Assembly (NCBI GenBank): GCA_904063045.1
Contig: CAJFCJ010000048.1
Coordinates: forward strand, 22,194-86,193
Direction of reading: 5' to 3'
DNA: 64,000 nucleotides
From: Dimorphilus gyrociliatus
Taxonomy: Eukaryota; Annelida; Polychaeta; Dinophilidae
The notes beneath the pieces are model-generated. The model saw only the letters and a list, made by a program, of their open reading frames with translations, did not search any database and was not told the origin of the DNA. The position numbers and the translations under genes are program-made. Positions within the stretch are counted from its first letter, which is position 1, and every line of letters starts with the position of its first letter. Below are positions 31,851-41,100 of this stretch, piece after piece.

Positions 31851-32399
31851 CTAATAAAAAGTTTTCTCATGTTCAAACAAAATAAAGATAATCGATGTTT
31901 TCAATTTCTGAGAATAAATAACACATCAACAATTTATTATTTATGAAAATATCCATATTTTTCTTGTCAATTTCTTATTTGTTCTATTGATCTAGTTAGT
32001 GTAAATAGACATGGAGTAATAATTTTATCTCTTCTTTTCAGGAGTTTACTTGAATAATTCATGATGAGAGTCAATAGAAATTCAATTTTTTCAATATTTT
32101 TTTGTGAATTAAGTCTCAAAAGAAATTGATTATCATATTTTGTTTCATTATTATATTTACTTTTTTGTTTGTCTCCACAAGTCATTGACAAATATCCATA
32201 AATTGACAAAGATCATCTAAAAATTGTATGTTGTTGCATTTTAATTGTAGGAAATTCTGGCTCTTACATACTGTTTTTTTTAGTAATTTAAATGCTGGAA
32301 ACAGCACATTTCGGTAGTGAATTTAAAAATTTTTTATTTCTATAATTAACCTTCACCTTTGAAGCAATATAGACTAGTTAATTTGGTTCTATTTCGACC
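31851..32399. other. Intergenic
   Basis: AT-rich spacer upstream of the discoidin gene; no domain or repeat recognised. Confidence 0.35.
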
Positions 32400-33017
32400 A
32401 GTACTTACCTACAACCTCAGCAGGAAAGTAAACTGCATTATCATAATTTACTTTATGCCATTCAAGTTTCCCTCTTCTTATTTGTGTTGATCTTGTTAAA
32501 GATACAATAATTGAAGGATTTTTATTCAGATTACAAGGAGGATTCAAACATAATTGCATATCAATTGAATTTCCTGGACATTCAACTCCTCCATTGGATG
32601 GTGGAGGATTTATACAACTTCTTGTTCTTGTTTTTAAACCATCACCACAATTTGGATTACATCCACTCCATTCAGATCATTTGGACCATCCTCCTGCTAT
32701 AGGATACTTAGAATCTTCAGCAGCAACACATATTCTAGTTGTACAGTTACAAACATTTAATGTTGCACCAAAGAAAAAACCAGATGGACATTGCTGTGGC
32801 AAAGCAACACCATTGTAACAATGATGGAATTGCCTACAATCATTTTTGTTAGGGAATGTTCCATTTTGACCTCCTTCACAATCACATTCTGTATATAGCA
32901 AGACTGTTGAAGTGTATATGGAGAAAAGTCAGAATTAAGTAGGCAAACAAATTGAGAAAAATTCCATTCAATCAATAACAACACTGTAAAATAAATATAA
33001 TTAAATGATAAATTCAA
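32400..33017 (-). pseudogene. Peritrophin (ChtBD2)-thrombospondin type 1 gene with a nonsense codon
   Basis: On the minus strand a signal-peptide-like start at 33017 (MNLSFNYIYFTVLLLI) precedes a chitin-binding type 2 module (NDCRQFHHCYNGVALPQQC...GFFFGATLNVCNC). Directly after comes a thrombospondin type 1 repeat whose WSxWSxW core reads WSK-stop-SEWSGC: the second tryptophan codon TGG is TGA at about 32675. The repeat then continues normally (NPNCGDGLKTRTRSC...ECPGNS, LCLNPPC). The join between signal peptide and peritrophin module is not resolved. ChtBD2 binds chitin, and TSP1 repeats bind glycans or proteins. A single-base nonsense, an assembly error or a polymorphism are all possible. 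Confidence 0.65.
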
Positions 33018-33489
33018 AACATTGAAAAAAAAATTATTAACAGAAAAGAAGAGAAAATATTAATTTCATTTTTCTTGTCACAGATACTTTTTACACTTTT
33101 GAAATAAAAATGAATTTTGGTTGAGAATGATAAAAATCAGATGACAGATGACACATTTCAAGGAGATGCATTTCTATTATAAAGAATATTATAAAGAATA
33201 TTTGCTATTTGCAACCTAGCATTAATATTACAATTTATTAATCCATAAATTTATGATTTTCAACTAAAACTAGTTGAATTAATTATCAATTATGCTTCAA
33301 TTCTAAGTTTAGATTATATTCACTATTCAACAGTATGGTATACACAATACTGTTCTTCTTAACATGCATTAATCAGATATACTTCCTCCTTATATGCTGA
33401 TGCTAAATTTACTAACTCAATCAATTCAATATCATTATTAAGGTAGAATATAAAAACGGTCAAATATACAATCTACATGTTTTCTTCAT
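33018..33489. other. Intergenic
   Basis: AT-rich; contains a near-duplicate of TTATAAAGAATA at 33177-33200. No gene recognised. Confidence 0.3.
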
Positions 33490-33960
33490 TGTTACATCTT
33501 ATGCAACTCTCCAACCTGAGAAATTCAACTATTATTTAGAAGAGGAAAACAATAAAAACATGACCATATTTAGAACTTTTCTTTGTCTTCAAATGTTACT
33601 TTTGTTTTTGTGAACATTGAAATTTGTGAACTATCAACCCTTAAAAGAGTATATAAACCCTACGAAATTAACAGTTGACAGTTCACTTTTCTAACCATCA
33701 GCTAGTTGTTTAAACTAGCTTGTTTAGAACTAGAAGCTCATTTTACTCAATACATATTCTTTGGACAAAATACTGGTGTTTTGTTAATTAATTTCTACCG
33801 AAATTGCCTTTGTTAGCCTATTTGTGGACGAACTTTAAAGGTTCTATTTGGACCAGTACTTTGGCAAGTTGGTAAATGATTGGAAAGGACGATTATAGGT
33901 GTGACGAACCAGAAATTCCTACAATTACAATACAACAAAGTACAACAAAGTTTGTTCCTC
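33490..33960 (+). repeat. LTR-like dispersed repeat, longest copy
   Basis: A TATATAAACC box at about 33650 is followed about 30 bp later by ACAGTTCACTTTTC, then CTAGTTGTTTAAACTAG, GGACCAGTACTTTGG, and the end AATTACAATACAACAAAGT. The region upstream of the TATA box also recurs at 52655-52780. The layout (promoter, short leader) is like an LTR. Boundaries and target duplication are unresolved. Confidence 0.5.
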
Positions 33961-34754
33961 ATTGATGGATGCTTGCTGTACATTTTCTCTTTTTATTTCT
34001 GACAGAACAGGTCCATACTGTAGTTGTTTTTGTTTTTAATTTTATATTATAGGAATACTCTTTGTGTAAAAGTAAATCTTTTCCTTTTTGACTTCCATTT
34101 TGTAGAATTTTAAAATGAAAATCATTAAAAGAATTTTCTTTAACAGATGTTTCACTTTCAAAAGATTCTTCCTCAATTTGTTCAGATGCTATATTTGAAT
34201 TTTGATTTGTTTGAACATGATCAACTTCAATTTCATTATTAAATTTAATATCACTTCCATTTATGATATTTTCCAAATTATCAATTTCTTCATTTTGCAT
34301 TGCCTTTGGATTGTCATCATGACTGTCATTGGTACTCCATGATAAGGATAATCTCAACTCATCTGTGAACTCTTCAGTACTACTTTGTTGTTCTTGATTA
34401 TTCTCTCTTTTCTCCTCAATATTCTTTTCCAGAATTCTTTCTTCTTCCTCTTTCAGTTTTACCATAAAATTGATGTTTTTTACTTCACTTACTGCACTTT
34501 CCATGCGTTTTTCTGGCTCATCAACTCTCTTTATCATCACCAAACAAGTTCCTTTTCATATTTTAAAACAACTTAAGGAGAATGGTGACTCTGTTGCTGA
34601 ATCTTGAAAAAAATAAATAATATATAGGTTTGAAAAAAACATAATACAAACCTTTCAAACATTTTATATGACAAAGGTGGGAGCACAAAGAGCATTTTCC
34701 TTTAATTTGCTTACCAACAAATTTTTGATTGCAAAGAGAACAATTTTCCATCAC
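33959..34754 (-). CDS. FLYWCH-type zinc-finger protein, probable MULE-encoded
   Basis: Exon 1 (34754-34652) begins MMENCSLCNQKFVGKQIKGK and has C-x2-C...C-x2-C-x2-H-x-C-H-x2-C, the start of a PHD- or C1-like zinc site. The second part (to 33959) is acidic and coiled-coil-like (KLKEEEERILEKNIEEKREN), then ends in a FLYWCH-like finger: FKILQNGSQKGKDLLLHKEY followed by VWTCSVRNKKRKC. FLYWCH fingers accompany MULE transposases in invertebrates and bind DNA. No ATG is present at the upstream end of the second part, and an in-frame TGA lies just upstream, so a splice at an internal AG (GAAAAG|GA) or a break is needed. The 3' end runs into an LTR-like repeat. Terminal-type repeats lie 0.4 kb upstream at 35153-35216. 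Confidence 0.55.
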
Positions 34755-35152
34755 TAATTATTGTTTATAAAATACTGAGAGAAAGGAACTGCAAAATTAT
34801 TACAAACAAGTCATTGATTATCCATGTGGAATATGGTATTTTGAGAAAAACATTCAAAAATATTCACAAAATGTTTAAAATTGTTATATTTATGTTATGG
34901 GAAATTATTAATTAAATAATCAGTCAGTTTTGTTATCACAACAATTAAAAAGAACAATACAAACTTGAAAAATTAAAAATTTCACATTACCTCAAGTGAG
35001 TGAAAATAGAAAAGGAAGTTGACAGTTCATAACTTTTTTCCTGAAGATTTCCTAACAAATACCAGTTTTTGTCAAAAAAATATTTATTTCTTACAATTTT
35101 TTTATTATTAATATCTATCTATTTAATTTTATTTAAATTAATATTTTTATTC

Positions 35153-35216
35153 ATGTACATTTTCTGTCAGTTTATGGACGTTTTCTGTCAGTTAATGGAC
35201 GTTTTCTGTCACATCC
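35153..35216 (+). repeat. Three tandem MULE terminal units
   Basis: ATGTACATTTTCTGTCAGTT, TATGGACGTTTTCTGTCAGTT and AATGGACGTTTTCTGTCACATCC occur in a row, ending with the family terminus. They lie upstream of the minus-strand FLYWCH gene, as the 5' terminus of an autonomous element would. Confidence 0.75.
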
Positions 35217-35442
35217 TGTTATATTGTATGGTTATCTACAATTTTCTAAAGAGCATCTATATTAAACTGAAGTGCACACAGACAGTTACTGTTTATGCTG
35301 AGAAGGAAATTCTAATTATCATGACATGATAATGTACAAACTTTGAAACAACTCTATTTAGGCTAATGTTAATTGGTTATTTATTTTCAAAATTCAGTCA
35401 AAAATATTATTAATTGCTTTCATCAGAAATTTTACTGTAGAC

Positions 35443-36908
35443 TTAAAATTTAGGAGCCATGCAATCATTTATGCATGTAGCAAAAAGCTTTACACTGCTA
35501 TCCTTATCTCTGCATTGTTTCCGACAATTATAGAGCTGAAAACAAAGGTTCAGTTTCTTTTATGAATACCTAAGGTAACTTACTTTTAGTCCATAGCTTT
35601 TTGCAATCAAATTTTCCATATTCAACTCATTTTGAAGCATGCTTTCTAATTGCTCTCTCTTTTCCATTTCTTTCAAAAATGATCTAAAACTGCTTTCAGA
35701 CAATGGTAATGACAAAGGGGGTCAGGACAAAACGTCCCTGGGAAAAAACGTCCCAGGGTGGGAAAAAACGTTCTAATTGTTGGGGAAAAACATCCTAATT
35801 GTTGGGAAAAAATGTCCTAAAGCTTGGGAAAAAACTTCCTATGCCTGGCTAAAGATATACTTGGCATAATTATTGATACTTATAATCAGAAATGTTTTTC
35901 TCTTTTGCTGTTTACTTCATTTATAGAATAAAATATTAATATTTTTGAAGAAAGGTATATGTATTGTGATGTTTTTACCAGTTTTCTCTGAATTATGTAA
36001 TGCTATTAAAAGAGAAATGAATTATTTCCTTGTATTGTCTGTAAGTGAAAGATAAATTTTGCAGTTCTTGGCATATTTTCAGGCTAATTTGTTTTTTAAG
36101 CATTGAAACTCTTGTATTGATTTGGTTTTTTTGAATATTACAAGATTATACATTTTTTTAAGAACCCTTCTCTCCTGTCAGTTATTATTTATAATTTTTG
36201 TATTGGCAGCCATATTTGATATTTGAAAGTTAATTTATTTTTACAGAAACATTGAAAGTACTTGGATTAAGCATTCAATTTGGACACCAAATTGTTAGTC
36301 TGTATTTGGTCTTGCCATCAGCACCAACAATGATGTTGAAGAATGGCACAGAAGAATAAATGAAAATACTCCTGCAAAAGGGTCATTTTATATGCTCATA
36401 GATATTTTAAAACAGGAATCAAGTCTTATTCCAGTTGTAGAGAAACTTCTATCAGAAAAAAGGCTAAAGAAGTATCAGAAGAAAAGTGTCATCCAGAAGC
36501 AGAACCAAGTATTTGCTGTTTGGGATGAATACAGATTGGGAATGGTTACATCTGCTGTCCTCTTGCAGAAGATTGCATTAATCTATTCAAAATAATTCTC
36601 AGTGTCTTAGCATAATTTTTACTTTATTCTAGTAACTTTTAAACTTTGTATAACATTCTTAGCTTTTTTCATTTTTAATACATTTTAATAAACATATATT
36701 CATTATTAATTATTATATTCTCAGTATATTGTCATTGGTTCCCAAAATAGAGCAATCTTTTTAAAATTCAAATATCTTTTCCCACTACTTGTTTTTCCCA
36801 ACCTTGAGACATTTTTTCCCAACCTTAGGACGTTTTTTCCCACACTCATGACAAAGTATGGAGTGAAAGGCAAACAACCAAGCAAATAATTATAAGTTTT
36901 TTCTCCAT
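35443..36908 (-). pseudogene. Small secreted twin-CX3C peptide precursor, split by a MULE
   Basis: Coding parts on the minus strand: 36908-36848, then (after a 1,130-bp insertion and one copy of a 9-bp duplication) 35708-35584, a 49-bp GT-AG intron, and 35535-35443. The frame is open through all of it and would give 92 residues. The first part is a signal peptide core (LIIICLVVCLSLHT); the insertion lies within or just after it. The last exon encodes a mature-like stretch with two C-x3-C pairs 12 residues apart, as in small helical-hairpin secreted peptides. The intervening pro-region is hydrophilic. The role is unknown (hormone-like, defence or other). With the transposon in place the precursor cannot be made from this allele unless the insertion is spliced out. 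Confidence 0.75.
35718..36847 (+). mobile_element. 1,130-bp non-autonomous MULE with tandem-repeat termini and 9-bp TSD
   Basis: The left end (35718-35841) is a tandem of GGGAAAAAACGTCCTAA-like units. The right end (about 36780-36847) carries the same units inverted, finishing GGACGTTTTTTCCCACACTC. Identical 9-mers ATGACAAAG flank it at 35709-35717 and 36848-36856. It holds only a transposase C-terminal exon (about 36246-36595): TNNDVEEWHRRINENTPAKG, SLIPVVEKLLSEKR and VFAVWDEYRLG. The conserved Trp codon before SVFGLAIS is a stop (TAG). So it is a deletion derivative that must have been mobilised by another copy's transposase. Confidence 0.9.
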
Positions 36909-37184
36909 TTTATCTAGAACAAAACTGATTTGCTTCCAAGCTTAAAACAGGATTGCCAAGGTACTCACACAAATAACTTTCTTGATATAAAATTTTTTGA
37001 TAAATCAGAAAATTTTTAAGAAAAGAAATATTTTTTTGGAGTTTTTGAAATGTTTTGAAAGAGAAAAATAATTTCTAGAAAATACACAATTGGTCACGCC
37101 ACCAAGACACCTTCAGAATCAATAATAATGTAGAGTCCTGGCAGCAGTGATTAAACAGTCACTCTGGCAATAGTATTAATTTTT

Positions 37185-37235
37185 TTGATCTAATTTCAAA
37201 GTTCAATCTAAAGTTGTTGCTCTTTATGAAAAGCT
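37185..37235 (+). pseudogene. MULE C-terminal relic (small)
   Basis: KVQSKVVALYEKLLLV resembles the ESELIAVYEKLLSEK helix. Very short, low certainty. Confidence 0.35.
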
Positions 37236-37329
37236 GTTGTTAGTGTACACAAATATTTTTTGTCAGCTATATTCTACAATAAATAAGTAGTATCTGATAG
37301 AAATAAGCAGTATCCATGTAATTTGGTGA

Positions 37330-37425
37330 CAGGTGAAATCATATCTGGGTGAGACCATACCTGGGCGAAATTGCACCCATTGAGGGTGAATCCAAACCCA
37401 ATAGGGGTGAATCTCTTGCTATGAC
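37330..37425. repeat. Imperfect short-unit repeat (GGGTGAAT type)
   Basis: GGTGAAATCATATCTGGGTGAG, ACCATACCTGGGCGAAATTGC, ACCCATTGAGGGTGAATCC and ACCCAATAGGGGTGAATC are variants of one unit, partly in alternating order. This resembles the iterated ends of the other MULEs but with a different core. Confidence 0.4.
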
Positions 37426-37599
37426 CAAATAAAACTTTTGCTGTTGATACATATGGAAATAAAAAGATATGATATTGTATGTATTGAAGAGCTATTAACT
37501 ATATGTTAACTAATGAAAAGAATAGATAATAACAACTATGGAGTATAAATGTAAGAAGTATAGACTACTAATTCATCAGCTAATATCCTTCCAAGCCTA

Positions 37600-37745
37600 T
37601 AATCCTCTCATATGTCAAAGATTCTATTCTCTAGATTATCATATTTCTTTCTCTGATATTTGATAATCTTCTCAGAGAGAAGTTTTTCATAAATACAAAC
37701 CAAATCAGCCTCTCTTTTCAATTCATCAATCAATTTATTTATTTA
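37600..37745 (-). pseudogene. MULE C-terminal relic
   Basis: The minus strand reads INKLIDELKREADLVCIYEK, LLSEKIIKYQRKKYDN and RIFDI, followed by a stop and DYRLG, clearly the C-terminal helices of the same transposase. It abuts an LTR-like fragment at 37790-37860. Confidence 0.6.
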
Positions 37746-38108
37746 TATAAATATTATATTTATATAAATATCCAAATATCTTGTTTTAGTATCATAAATG
37801 TATCCTTTCCAATCATTTATCAACTTGCCCAAGTACTCACACCACATGGAACCTGAATTTTTAATCCAAATGCTTTCCAGATATTCATATAAATCATTGT
37901 ATAAACTTTTATCCAATACTAACGATAACACAATAATCAACTTTAGTGTAAAGGAAGCTTCTCAAATGCTAATAATCTCATAATTAAAAAAAATAGGATT
38001 GAAATTTTAGACGCTCCTGGTATATTAAAAATATTAATTATTTAATATATTTCTCTCTATTCAAAAGTACGATTACATTAAAGGACAAGATTGATATCCT
38101 CTATTATC

Positions 38109-41100
38109 ATGAAGATAAAGGCAAAGATTGAAATCTCCAAATTACTATCATTTATAATTATTCATCATGCTACACAAGTCAAGACAAACAATATTGAAAA
38201 CAAGATTATCTTCAGCTACTACAAGCAGGGTTTGATTTGTGATGATTATTCATGCAGAGGGAGGATAATAGCAGAGATTGAGAGAGTGATTTATCTACCA
38301 TATTTAATGAACTTTGCCAAGAACAGGATAGATACAGTTGATATTAATGCCATATGTTATCAAATGGGATATGATTACTTTTATTCTTATGCTTATAGTT
38401 GTAATTATCCAAGTTTGTTTGTCTACATTTAAAAATACATTGTCTTAACTTGAAGATCTTTCAAAAACAATATAGGAGAAACAAGAGCTGAAGTTTTGAT
38501 AAGATGTTCAAACATTACATCCTGCTCCTTCAACTTTGAGATCTTTAAAACAGCTCATACAATTTACCTGTTTTGTTTGCAGTGTTTTAGCAAAGATAAA
38601 CCGAGTGCGGGCAAAAATTTCTTATATAGTATGTTTAATTGAAAATGTAACTTGTGTAAACTTTCCAGTTTTGTATTCAATATTCAAAACAAATAATTCG
38701 TTTCATGAGATGAATGTAGCGTATTCCAGATACAATTTGAAATCTTATAGATTTTCCATATATGAGAAAGATCAACATTTTGCAATGGAATTATGCAGAG
38801 ATGGATTCTTTTTTGATAGAGAAACCTCCATTCTAAAAGCTGAACAGATAAGCGAAAAGGAAATGATGATTTTTGATGGAGGAGAATTGAAAAAAGTTGA
38901 ATATAATAATAGAAGAGGAATTTCAAATTTATCTTGTTCCAAATCTGGCAAGTTGTTCCTTAGAAATTATCAATTACTAAATGAATCAGATATTACACTG
39001 ACTAGTTCGAGAAGAGTTACTCTGGTTAACTGGATAAATCATTCACCTCTATTTGTCTTTTTCAAACAAGATTCTTCCCAGATAAGCAATGTAAATGAAG
39101 CGAGAACAATCTGCAATCATTTTTCAATGGATCTTAATGTTGATACCAAGCTTTTTAGTGACCAATTTCAAATTGATTTGCAATTTCACAACAAAAGAGA
39201 GACTTTTCAATGTTCAGAAAAATCTGTTTCCCTTAAAGAATGCAACCGCAATCTTTCATATCAGAAGGGTTTGAGAATTTTGTTCTTCGAATGCCAAAAA
39301 CCTTCCAATGAAAGCAATTATTCAATAATCTATTTTCAAGGTTTGTTTGAAACCTTGTTAGACTGGTACAGGATTGGAATTCTAGCGAAATAAATTTATT
39401 TCTTCAGGATATCCAATAGGATTAGCACCAGTAGGAATAAAAAGAAATATCAGAGGTGAAAAAGAGGGCAATCTATTGGCAAGTATAAGCATTTCTGGTT
39501 TTATATATCATTTTATAATTTCAATAAACACGATGCAAATGTCTGTAATACATTGAAAACACGAATTTATATATTTGCACATATGAATAAACTTTATTAT
39601 GTTTGTCCAGGTGGTTTGTAAGAGTTTTGGCTTTAAAAATGGCTATACAGTAGCCAGACCAAGCAAGGGCAAACTCAGATATTATATATTTTCTATAAAT
39701 TGCCCAAAAGAGGCTAAACACCTTGAAGACTGTCTTATAGAACATTTGTTTGATAAAGTAAACCTGTATAAGCTAATGCACATTTCTTTTCATTTGGCTT
39801 GTAATAATTTTGAGATGAATGGTAAAGGAAAATTTGAATAATGTAGCAAACATAAAATGCTAAAATTAATCTCTTTCTCCATAATTCCCACTTTTTAGTT
39901 TGTCCTCAAAATTTGCCAGCAAATAAGAGTTTTTTCATTGAAGGTAATTGTCTATATTTTTACAACAGTAAAACAAAATTGACATTCAAAGAACAAAATG
40001 ATTTCTGCAAAAATAAATATTCTATTCTTTTATCTCCAATCAATTTCCATGAAATGTACATTTTCTCAGCAATGTTGATGGGTTATAAACTGGTAGCAAG
40101 CTCTAGTAATATTGCTCTGAGTAAGAGATCTTGTTTACAACTCAACAGCTTTCTTTAAGTTTTCATTTGTTCAGGTAAGAAAGAAATATATTTGGAAACT
40201 GGTAGAAAAATTATTCTAAATGGTTATAACGTATCTTATCATTTAATTGGACATAATTTCTTATCAGTCAAGTATTTTTCTGTATATAAACTGTATATAT
40301 TCATCCCTAACCCTTTTAAAAAAATTGATGTGTCAAGGTCATATTCTCAAGTTAATTTTCAAAGTATTTATAAGAGGACCATTATCCAAAATGAGCTCTG
40401 CCCATACATTTTAACCTCCTCTGACTTACCTACAAAATACTCTTTCTACTTTTCCATCAGATGGAAGGATTGTAAATTTTTAAGACATTCAGCATTCACT
40501 TGTCAAATACATATTGGTACAATTTACCTTACTCAACCATCATCGTGTCGTTAGGGAGAGGAAGAGGCTGTCCTATTTGTTTTGCAGTAGATTGATTATA
40601 TTATTAGGCTTAAGACTATAAACAGGTTGATTCATACTCTGCAATACTGCTGTAGAGTCTCTTTTTCTACTCTTCGAATTTGTTGATCAATCTTTAAATG
40701 GATAGACTTCTACAAAACTTACAGGTAATCAAGCTGTCGAGAGGCATCCGCCAATTTTGCAACATTGTCAACTGCAAAACTTTTCTCAATGTAACAAGTA
40801 TGGATTCATATGCAAATTTGATTTATACTGTATCAGTATCAGATCTAGGTGTGATGGTTATTTTGATTGTATCGATAAGAGCGATGAAGCCAACTGTAGT
40901 TTTATCCATGAGTTAAATTTTCCAATTTCGAAACGAACTGTTCATCCATTGTATATCTGCGATTATTATAATGATACACAAACTGCAGAAGATGAGATAT
41001 TTTGCAGTATTTGTTTACATTTTTTGCATTTTTATGTGATTTATAGTTATTTTTCTATGGACATAGAATTTCCAACCTGCAAAGGGAATGACAGGTAGCC

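Noticed and set aside
34882-35225. A 326-bp element bounded by TGTTATATT at 34882 and 35217
   Set aside because: The left side has no recognisable inverted terminus; the 9-mer is AT-rich and can match by chance.
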